Positions 8,654-16,097 of a stretch of 64,000 bases of DNA are shown here, one piece after another. This DNA is from JAEUTH01 sp039931675 (GTDB taxonomy: Bacteria; Bacteroidota; Bacteroidia; AKYH767-A; OLB10), in NCBI GenBank assembly GCA_039931675.1, contig JBDTRM010000286.1, positions 1 through 64,000 of the forward strand. Reading direction: 5' to 3'. The stretch's first letter is position 1, and every line of letters begins with the position of its first letter. The position numbers were made by a program, and so were the translations under genes. Under the pieces are notes generated by a model. The model was not told the origin of the DNA. It ran no database searches and worked only from the letters and a program-made list of their open reading frames with translations.

Positions 8654-10639
8654 TTGGTACAGAGGTCAAACAGCCATCATACACGGCTAAGTGCGGCAGG
8701 TTTAATTATTACACTGGGAATTATTTTCGGTGATATCGGCACTTCACCGCTTTATGTAATGAAGGCCGCCATTGGCAAGGAAGCAATTGATAATGAAATT
8801 ATTTTCGGAGTTATTTCGTGCATACTGTGGACGCTTACTCTTCAGACTACCTTTAAATATGTAATTCTTACTCTTCAAGCCGATAACAAAGGTGAGGGGG
8901 GTATTTTTTCGTTATATGCATTAATAAGAAGAAGCGGCAAGTGGCTTTTATACCCCGCAGTTATCGGAGGGGCTGCACTCTTAGCCGATGGCTTTATTAC
9001 TCCACCCATTTCCATATCAGCCGCTGTTGAAGGGTTGCGCTTTTATAATCCCGATGTACCTACAGTGTGGATTGTAATTGGAATTTTAGTCGGACTTTTT
9101 GGCATTCAGCAATTCGGTACTAAAATGGTGGGGTGGGCTTTTGGCCCGATAATGTTTATATGGTTTTCGATGCTCGCTATACTTGGAATCCTGCAAATTG
9201 TGCATCATCCCGAAGTGTTTAAAGCCCTCAATCCATATTATGCAGTTAAATTATTAAGAGATCATCCTGATGGTTTCTGGGTTTTAGGTGCTGTGTTTTT
9301 ATGTACTACAGGTGCAGAAGCCTTGTATTCTGATTTAGGCCATTGCGGTAAGGGCAACATCCGGGTAAGCTGGATATTTGTAAAAAGCTGTTTGCTGTTA
9401 AATTATTTCGGTCAGGGCGCATGGGCTATGAATAACGAGGGTATGGTATTAGGAAAAGAAGATAATCCTTTTTACCTCATCATGCCACAAGGATTTTTGA
9501 TTTACGGAATTATCATTGCAACCATGGCATCAATAATAGCAAGCCAGGCCTTGATAAGCGGATCTTTTACGCTCATCAGCGAAGCAATGCGACTAAACCT
9601 GTGGCCAAAAATCCGTGTAAACTTTCCCTCAGATATAAGGGGGCAGATATTTGTGCCAAGTATTAATGCAGTTCTTTTTGTGGGCACCATTATGATTACC
9701 CTTCTTTTCCAGGAGTCATCGCGCATGGAAGCCGCTTATGGTTTGGCAATAACATTAACCATGTTAATGACAACGCTGCTGTTCAGCTCTTACCTGCGAC
9801 TTAAACGGGTGAGTCCTTTTTTAATATGGCTTTACCTCATTGTGTTTTTGAGTATTGAAACTTCTTTTCTTGCAGCCAACCTTGTTAAATTTTTTCATGG
9901 TGGTTTTGTAACACTTTTCCTTGCGGGATTTTTAATGTTCATCATGTACTCTTGGTTCAGGGGACGAAGGATACGAAACCGATATGTTGATTTTGTAAAC
10001 CTGAGCGATTACATTCCTCTTATAGATGAACTAAGCCACGATGTAACCGTGCCCAAGTTTGCTACTCACCTGGTTTATCTTACAAGTGCAAACAATGCTT
10101 TGCAGATTGAAAATAAAATTATTTACAGCATGCTTCAGCAGCGACCCAAGCGTGCAGATATTTATTGGTTTGTGCATGTGGATGTATTGGAATCGCCACA
10201 TACCATGGAATACACAGTAAAATTTGTACATGGGAAAAATATTTTGCGTATTGATTTCAGGTTAGGATTTAAAGTGGAACAAAAGATCAATTATTATCTG
10301 CGTAAAGTAATTGAAGAAATGGTGGAGTTGCATGAGATAGATGTTTACAGCCGTTACCAGTCATTAAGCAAGAATAAAGTAATAGGCGATTTTCGTTTTG
10401 TTGTTATCGAAAAGCTTATTTCTTACGAAAACCGTTTAGGGTTTATTGATCGTGTTATCACTTATTTCTTTAATTACCTTAAGCAACTTTCGACCAGTGA
10501 TGAAAAATCTTTTGGCTTAGACAGCAGCAATGTTTTGTTAGAAAAATTTCCATTGCTGATCAGCCCCAAAGAGGTAAAATTAAAGCGGGTGCCTTATCGC
10601 TCGCAAATGACTGACTTGCTTGAAGAAGATGATCATTGA
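8654..10639 (+). CDS. kup: Low-affinity potassium uptake protein Kup
   Basis: A 661-residue KUP/HAK/KT transporter that takes up potassium, probably with protons. The signature GDIGTSPLYV lies near residue 27. About 12 membrane segments run to about residue 435, followed by a cytoplasmic domain of about 220 residues. There is no in-frame ATG between the upstream stop (TAA at 8609) and the first conserved residues, so the TTG at 8654 is the most likely start and agrees with the promoter just upstream. The length is normal. It stands alone; nothing suggests an operon. Confidence 0.93.
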   Translation: MVQRSNSHHTRLSAAGLIITLGIIFGDIGTSPLYVMKAAIGKEAIDNEIIFGVISCILWTLTLQTTFKYVILTLQADNKGEGGIFSLYALIRRSGKWLLYPAVIGGAALLADGFITPPISISAAVEGLRFYNPDVPTVWIVIGILVGLFGIQQFGTKMVGWAFGPIMFIWFSMLAILGILQIVHHPEVFKALNPYYAVKLLRDHPDGFWVLGAVFLCTTGAEALYSDLGHCGKGNIRVSWIFVKSCLLLNYFGQGAWAMNNEGMVLGKEDNPFYLIMPQGFLIYGIIIATMASIIASQALISGSFTLISEAMRLNLWPKIRVNFPSDIRGQIFVPSINAVLFVGTIMITLLFQESSRMEAAYGLAITLTMLMTTLLFSSYLRLKRVSPFLIWLYLIVFLSIETSFLAANLVKFFHGGFVTLFLAGFLMFIMYSWFRGRRIRNRYVDFVNLSDYIPLIDELSHDVTVPKFATHLVYLTSANNALQIENKIIYSMLQQRPKRADIYWFVHVDVLESPHTMEYTVKFVHGKNILRIDFRLGFKVEQKINYYLRKVIEEMVELHEIDVYSRYQSLSKNKVIGDFRFVVIEKLISYENRLGFIDRVITYFFNYLKQLSTSDEKSFGLDSSNVLLEKFPLLISPKEVKLKRVPYRSQMTDLLEEDDH

Positions 10640-10655
10640 TTAATGAATTGCCGAG

Positions 10656-10684
10656 GTAGAGACGTTGCATTGCAACGTCTCTAC
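10656..10684. repeat. 29-bp palindrome family B, copy 1
   Basis: Arms GTAGAGACGTTGCA and TGCAACGTCTCTAC around one central T. An identical copy lies at 62450-62478. Here it lies between the convergent ends of kup and the small exported protein. A REP-like GCGAGATTTTAGCTCG follows at about 10716-10733. Confidence 0.9.
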
Positions 10685-10803
10685 GCTCAAAAAAAATCAT
10701 CACAGCCCCTGCTACCGCGAGATTTTAGCTCGTGTTTCTTGCGACTTATAATATTCCTGAATATGCGGCACGAACTGCAAGCCCGAGCCAGCTATGGGAC
10801 AGC

Positions 10804-11178
10804 TTATTTCTTGTCATAACATTCTGCCAAATAACAGTAGGTGTTTTTGGCATTGAATATTGGAAAGTATGCCGATTTCTGATTACTGTCAACAGACTTA
10901 TGCTCGAAGAATACTCCTTTCTTGCCATTCTTTTCCCAATTTCTAATAAACCCTCTTTCAAAACTTTTTATTTTTCCATTGCCTTTGGTTTGTATCATAA
11001 TTATTTCCTTATCAGTATATTTTTTTGATTCCTGATAATTTGCTTCGGTATCCTTGTAGTCAATTGGAATAACAAGAAGACATTCGGAATATTTACTTTG
11101 ATCTAATATTTCATTTTGCGCAAATAATTTGCTTTGGAAGAGAAGGAGAATACAAGAAATTAATAATAACTTTTTCAT
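10804..11178 (-). CDS. Small exported protein of unknown function
   Basis: 124 residues with a clear signal peptide (MKKLLLISCILLLFQ, cleavage after FAQ at about 21). The mature region of about 100 residues is charged and contains two cysteines near the C-terminus. No family is recognised. It is flanked on both sides by repeat-rich DNA. The overlapping forward frame at 10732-11028 has no protein-like features. Confidence 0.65.
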   Translation of the reverse strand: MKKLLLISCILLLFQSKLFAQNEILDQSKYSECLLVIPIDYKDTEANYQESKKYTDKEIIMIQTKGNGKIKSFERGFIRNWEKNGKKGVFFEHKSVDSNQKSAYFPIFNAKNTYCYLAECYDKK

Positions 11179-11443
11179 ATTAATATTTATAGTTGTTATT
11201 TTTAAAATTGCCGATAATAACTAAAGATTCATGTTGGGTTTTTCAAACCACACGAATCCTTAGTTATTATATCAAACAAACCTACTTAAAACTTTCTTTT
11301 ATCCAACATACAGTAAGTGGATAACCGCAACTCCTTTTATTATATGCGCAACTTTCCCGTACAAGTAAAAATCCGGCTTTAAACAAAACCATCTACCTCC
11401 ACCGTTTACAAACAAAAATTTGCACGTTTAAAATTTTGAGAGA

Positions 11444-11699
11444 GTGGTTGCACGCGATACAATCGCGCGAAAGAAAATAGTTTTTAAAGCGAACTGAAGT
11501 TCGCTGTTACAGGCTGGCGCATGTGAATTGTCTTTCAGAAAAAAAACTGTTGCGTGAGTGAATTATCTTTCAGAAAAAAAAACGTTGCACGAGTGAGTTG
11601 TCTTTTCGGAAAAAACTTTGACAAAGCTATTTCACTTTGTCAAAGTTGGGCGAGCGGCTGCACGCGATACAATCGCGCGCAATAAAATGCTATACAATC
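11444..11699. repeat. Composite repeat block with 35-bp tandem units and flanking direct repeats
   Basis: Three units of exactly 35 bp begin at 11523, 11558 and 11593 (core GTGAATTGTCTTTCAGAAAA). They are bracketed by direct repeats containing TGCACGCGATACAATCGCGC at 11450 and 11660, which themselves hold the palindrome CGCGAT-ACA-ATCGCG; a partial third copy lies at about 11691. No coding capacity. The rest of the 11179-11723 gap shows nothing else clear. Confidence 0.75.
11614..11647. repeat. Perfect 13-bp inverted repeat (AACTTTGACAAAG hairpin)
   Basis: Arms at 11614-11626 and 11635-11647 with an 8-nt loop, at the end of the tandem block. A related imperfect hairpin is at 34645-34677. Confidence 0.85.
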
Positions 11700-11723
11700 G
11701 CACACAAGAAAAGTCGGGGGATT

Positions 11724-12125
11724 TTATAAAAGCTGATTCTCTTTAAGAACACTGATCAACTCTTTAAGGTTGAGCGGCTTTTTTAGCAGTTCCAATACAT
11801 GCCTGTTAGCTTTTGCACGCACCATATCACCAAAATCCAAAGAGGATGAAACCATGATGATGTGGGTTTTTTCGCGTTGCTTTAAAGGTATTTTCTGAAA
11901 CCGGTAAATAAAATCAAATCCATCAAACGAAGGCATTTGAATATCCAATAGAATCACGTCAGGAAAAACACTCTTATCATCATCTATAAGATAACTGAGT
12001 GCTTCATCTCCGTTTTTAAAAGTAATGGTATGATGAGCAATTTCTTTGATCTTTAAAAATTTTTCATGAAGGAAAAGATCAATTTCATTGTCATCTATCA
12101 ACATAATAGATAGCTTTTTTATCAT
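11724..12125 (-). CDS. Single-domain response regulator
   Basis: A 133-residue receiver domain with no output domain. The acidic pocket is Asp11-Asp12, the phosphoacceptor is Asp61 in LLDIQMP, and the switch lysine is in LLKKPL. Receivers of this kind act by protein-protein contact or as phosphate shuttles. Its start overlaps the stop of the upstream receiver-kinase gene by 4 bp (12122-12125), so the two are probably translationally coupled. It is the last gene of a five-gene leftward operon. Confidence 0.92.
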   Translation of the reverse strand: MIKKLSIMLIDDNEIDLFLHEKFLKIKEIAHHTITFKNGDEALSYLIDDDKSVFPDVILLDIQMPSFDGFDFIYRFQKIPLKQREKTHIIMVSSSLDFGDMVRAKANRHVLELLKKPLNLKELISVLKENQLL

Positions 12126-13219
12126 TGGGATGCTTTTTTATTTGGAACTGTAATTTCAAATGTAGTGCCCACGAAAAGGGTAGAATTAACATTAATGGTT
12201 CCGCCAATTTTTTCAAGCGCTTCTTTTACAATAAACAAGCCTATGCCTGTGCCCTGTTTTGATGCGGTGTTAGGTGTGCGAAAAAACATTTTAAAAATAC
12301 TTTCAAGATGCTCCTGCAGGATGCCGATGCCATTATCGGAAATGCTAATAATGGCTGATTTAATTCCTGAGCGTATTTTAACGGTTACTTTAGGATCACC
12401 ATTTTGGGGATTTTGATATTTGATGGCATTTGAAATTAAGTTGCTGATTATAACACGCAGCCTAAACTCATCTCCGATAAATTCTTCTTCCTGTATAATA
12501 TCAGTTTCAAAGCTGACGGCTTTATCCTGGTTTTTAAGAGAATCAATTACATCATTTGCAAGCGCTTCAAAATTTACTTTGTCAATCATTTCATCAGAGC
12601 GTGAATTCTGATAATAATCAATAATGTTTTTAATGTACTTGTCTAATTTGAGCACGCTGGTTTCTATGATATCAAAATATTCTTCGGCCACCTTCATTTC
12701 ATCCTCCATTTTAGCAAGCTGCACCACGCCAAGTACTGACATGAGCGGTGAGCGCAAATCATGCGAAGCGCTGTAAACAAAGCGATTGAGTTCATCATTG
12801 GTTTTAATAAGCTCCTCATTTTTTAATCTTAATGCTACGCGATTGTTATAAAGGTCCACACAGTTTTCCATAGTAAGGCGAAACTTTTCCCAATCCCACG
12901 GCTTTTGAAGATACTTTGAAATCTGTCCCTGGTTGATTGCAGCAATTACAGTATCAATATCAGCCTGGCCGGTAATAAGCAGCCTTATGCTGTCAGGATG
13001 TTTAACAATGGTGCGTTCAAGAAATTCAATTCCTGTAATATGGGGCATGCGCTGATCAGACACGATTATCTGCATGTCAATGCTGTCTAAAAGACGCAAA
13101 GCTTCGGCAGCGCTGCTGGCAGTATATACTTCGTAATCTTTGCGGAAATAAGCGCGAAAAGAAATGAGGTTATTCTCCTCATCATCCACGTACAATACTT
13201 TAATGTTACTATCTGGCAT
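12122..13219 (-). CDS. Receiver-histidine kinase hybrid (N-terminal REC)
   Basis: 365 residues, no membrane segment. The N-terminal receiver (6-125) has the phosphoacceptor Asp55 in SDQRMP and the KPW ending typical of RpfG-like receivers. A HisKA helix follows with His153 in SASHDLRSPL, then a HATPase domain with the N box (NLISNAIKYQN), DNGIGI and GTGIGLF. A kinase placed behind its own receiver can be controlled by phosphotransfer from another kinase; the 7TMR-DISM kinase encoded just upstream (17-bp gap) is the obvious candidate partner. That pairing is inferred. Confidence 0.9.
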   Translation of the reverse strand: MPDSNIKVLYVDDEENNLISFRAYFRKDYEVYTASSAAEALRLLDSIDMQIIVSDQRMPHITGIEFLERTIVKHPDSIRLLITGQADIDTVIAAINQGQISKYLQKPWDWEKFRLTMENCVDLYNNRVALRLKNEELIKTNDELNRFVYSASHDLRSPLMSVLGVVQLAKMEDEMKVAEEYFDIIETSVLKLDKYIKNIIDYYQNSRSDEMIDKVNFEALANDVIDSLKNQDKAVSFETDIIQEEEFIGDEFRLRVIISNLISNAIKYQNPQNGDPKVTVKIRSGIKSAIISISDNGIGILQEHLESIFKMFFRTPNTASKQGTGIGLFIVKEALEKIGGTINVNSTLFVGTTFEITVPNKKASQ

Positions 13220-13236
13220 ATTTTTTATTTAAAAAT

Positions 13237-15402
13237 CTAATTATTATGTACATTTAATTTCATGGGTAATATGATGGTCATTTTGGTTCCCTTGCCCGGT
13301 GCAGTGTCAATATCAATTTTGGCATGATGACTTTCTATAATCTTAAAAACAATTGACATACCTAAGCCTGTTCCCGAGCCAACATCCTTAGTGGTAAAAA
13401 ACGGTTCAAATACTTTTTCCTTTACTTCGGGTGTCATGCCGGTACCTGTGTCCTGTACGCTTACGCAAACGTGAGGGCCGTCCACATAACTCTCAATTGT
13501 TAAAGTATGTTTTTCTTCGCGGGGCACTGATTCCATTGCCTGAACAGCGTTGCTGAAAATATTCATAAACACCTGGTTCAGCTTACCGGGGTAACATTCA
13601 ATCATAGGTATTACACCTAATTTTTTAACCACTTCAATATTCTTGGGTATGATGCTCCGCAATAAAACTAACGTTGATTCTATACCTTGATTAATGTCGG
13701 ATTCTTTAACATCACTTTCGTCAAGATGCGAAAAGTTTTTAAGCCCTTTCACAATTTCAGCCGTACGCTTTGCACCATCTTCAATACCACCAAGCAGTGT
13801 ATTTACTTCTGTTTTTACATAATCCAAATCAATGCGTTTTTTAAACTTTGCAATATCCTCTAACTTGGCTTCAATACCGTTGCCGGGAGTAATGGTTTCA
13901 TATTTAGCAATGAGTTCCATAATATCGGCAATGTCCATTTGCAAGGGCTTTATGTTGGCGCTTACAAAGTTGATAGGGTTATTTATTTCATGTGCTATGC
14001 CGGCAGTTAACTGACCAAGCGAGGCCATCTTTGCGGCATCTACCAATTGCGATTGTGCTTCTTTCAGATTTTTCAGCGTTACGTTTAATTCACCGTTAGT
14101 TTGTTGTAATTCTTCGGTGCGTTCAGCTACACTTTTCTCCAGCACCACATTTTGATCAGTAATCAACTTTTCATTTATCTTTAAAGCCTTCAGCACTTCG
14201 GCTTGTGTGTCTTCTTTTTCTTTTTTGAGAATATTAATCCTGTCAGCCAATGCAAACGAAAGTAAAACCACTTCAATTGCCGAACCTGCCGGCATGGTGT
14301 AATAAGTGAAGTTGTTGTAAGGCAGCAAACCAAAATCTTTCATTACATAAATGGTTACGCCAACTAAAAAGAACGACCATGCCAAAATAAAGAAGCGCGC
14401 AGGGCGGTATCCTTTTTTAAGAATCAGGTAGGCAACTGCCAGCATGTAAAGTGAAACTATAGTAGCACACACTTCAATAAGCTGAAAACTTGCTTTATAA
14501 TACCCGGCCAATGCAAGTACAATAGCAATTAGATAAACTGCTGTGAAAAAGTGAAATCCTTTATCAAGCTTAGGGAAATAGTTAGCGGTATGCAAAAACA
14601 CCCGCAGGAATGAAAAGCTTGCAATACCCACCAATGGCGGAAAAATAAATGAAGCTAATTGAGCCAGGGCAGGCAGACCGGGCCACAGGTATTGAAACGT
14701 ATAACCTTGTATGCCGGCCTGGGTAAGCAGTACTGTCCCAAGATAGATTACATAATAGAAGTATCCTTTATCGCGCACCGTAAAAAACAGGAAGGCGTTA
14801 TAAACAAACATAACCAGCATGATGCCTACATAAACTCCCGCCATCATAGCTTTTGTCCTGTTTGATTCGGCAATATTATCAGGTGTTCCTATTTTCATGG
14901 GCACCTGAATATTATCGCGTGCTCTTACTTTTATGAATGCTTCTGCAAGCGCACCTGAATCCATTTGTATTCTGAAAATATAATTGGCATCAGGAAATTT
15001 GCGTTTATCAAAAGGAAGAAATTCTCCGGCTGTATCTCCGGTCATTTTACCATTATTGTCAATAAAGTAAAACTCAACCTCATCCAGACCGGGCTGAGAA
15101 ATCTGTAGCAAAAGATCTTTCTGATTTGTAAGATTCTGTATGACAACTTTAACCCAGAACGAAGATTTGCTAACGTTAAAATTTGGTATGTCGCTATTCT
15201 CCTGGATTTTGAATTCTTGTGATTTAATAACATCATTAATGCTGAGTTTATTGGTTTCATCTTCAATAAAAGTAAAGTTCTTTCCAACCTCAATATTTTT
15301 CGTTGTTGAATTAATTAACACTGTCGTTTGCCCATTGCACAAGTGGAACATCATTGTGCAAAGCAAAAGGCCTAACATGCGAAAGTGAGAGGTTGAAATC
15401 AT
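13237..15402 (-). CDS. 7TMR-DISM sensor histidine kinase
   Basis: 721 residues. The signal peptide is followed by a periplasmic 7TMR-DISM extracellular beta-sandwich (about 35-175), seven membrane segments (about 185-390, starting MAGVYVGIMLVMF), a coiled coil (395-455), and HisKA/HATPase domains with His471 in GIAHEINNP. DISM extracellular modules are thought to bind small molecules or carbohydrates. It lacks a receiver; two receiver genes follow directly. Its start overlaps the stop of the GNAT-like gene by 4 bp (15399-15402), tying the sensor to that enzyme. Confidence 0.92.
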   Translation of the reverse strand: MISTSHFRMLGLLLCTMMFHLCNGQTTVLINSTTKNIEVGKNFTFIEDETNKLSINDVIKSQEFKIQENSDIPNFNVSKSSFWVKVVIQNLTNQKDLLLQISQPGLDEVEFYFIDNNGKMTGDTAGEFLPFDKRKFPDANYIFRIQMDSGALAEAFIKVRARDNIQVPMKIGTPDNIAESNRTKAMMAGVYVGIMLVMFVYNAFLFFTVRDKGYFYYVIYLGTVLLTQAGIQGYTFQYLWPGLPALAQLASFIFPPLVGIASFSFLRVFLHTANYFPKLDKGFHFFTAVYLIAIVLALAGYYKASFQLIEVCATIVSLYMLAVAYLILKKGYRPARFFILAWSFFLVGVTIYVMKDFGLLPYNNFTYYTMPAGSAIEVVLLSFALADRINILKKEKEDTQAEVLKALKINEKLITDQNVVLEKSVAERTEELQQTNGELNVTLKNLKEAQSQLVDAAKMASLGQLTAGIAHEINNPINFVSANIKPLQMDIADIMELIAKYETITPGNGIEAKLEDIAKFKKRIDLDYVKTEVNTLLGGIEDGAKRTAEIVKGLKNFSHLDESDVKESDINQGIESTLVLLRSIIPKNIEVVKKLGVIPMIECYPGKLNQVFMNIFSNAVQAMESVPREEKHTLTIESYVDGPHVCVSVQDTGTGMTPEVKEKVFEPFFTTKDVGSGTGLGMSIVFKIIESHHAKIDIDTAPGKGTKMTIILPMKLNVHNN

Positions 15403-16097
15403 GCAATTTTTGGTTGTTTAATAAATAATGAATAATTAATGTCAATTTCAATTCCATCAGGGCCGCTTTCAGTAAAACGCTGGCCCGGATCATTTCTTAA
15501 ACTTTCCATTCTTTGCTGATCAATTGCTTCGGCAGTTGAAAGATCACTTGCATTCAAAATACCCAATACGCGGGCTACATAGTTCTTGTTAGGATATACA
15601 AATTCGCCATTTTCACCAAGCGAATTGTCAACCACAAAACCAACTTTGCGAAACATTTTCATGGTATAGTCAGCACATATACCCATCAGCGTTTTGCAGC
15701 TTACCTGGTTAACCATTGATATGCCTGCACGTGTGAGTAACAAGCTTAACCCAAGGCCTGCAACTTCTTTTGCGTTCCATAAAGCACATAACTCTCCTAC
15801 ACCTTCATCAATATATTTGTTTACTATGTTATGAATATTAGGATCCATGTGTCCTATTGCTTTTTCAACAGGCAGCAGGTGCATGCCATCAGCAAGCTGA
15901 ATTCTTATTCCTCCTATGATTGTTCCGTCTTCTTTTTCGGCTACTATACCATAAACGCACTTCCACTTCATCCATTCACTGTTGTTGGATGTTATGTTAG
16001 TGATGCCATAATCCTTCAGAACACTTACGTGTCCATCAAGAAACCTTTGACTCAACTCCGGATCTTCGATAGCGCGAAAAGCTCTAAATGTGTACAT
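15399..16097 (-). CDS. GNAT-fold acyltransferase resembling FeeM/autoinducer synthases
   Basis: A 232-residue cytoplasmic protein. A GGIRIQLADG strand, the acidic GELCALWN segment, GLGLSLLLTRAGI and a C-terminal MFRKVGF are laid out as in acyl-homoserine-lactone synthases and N-acyl amino acid synthases (GNAT-related): the exposed strand, the acidic E box, an acyl-CoA/ACP pyrophosphate loop and the final xxxGF. I cannot name the acyl or amine substrate. It overlaps the ThiF-nitroreductase gene by 14 bp and the kinase gene by 4 bp. Assignment to the GNAT superfamily is likely; signal synthesis is a hypothesis. Confidence 0.6.
   Translation of the reverse strand: MYTFRAFRAIEDPELSQRFLDGHVSVLKDYGITNITSNNSEWMKWKCVYGIVAEKEDGTIIGGIRIQLADGMHLLPVEKAIGHMDPNIHNIVNKYIDEGVGELCALWNAKEVAGLGLSLLLTRAGISMVNQVSCKTLMGICADYTMKMFRKVGFVVDNSLGENGEFVYPNKNYVARVLGILNASDLSTAEAIDQQRMESLRNDPGQRFTESGPDGIEIDINYSLFIKQPKIA

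Noticed and set aside
10732..11028. 98-residue forward frame
   Set aside because: It is antisense to a gene with a clear signal peptide and begins in a REP-like sequence.
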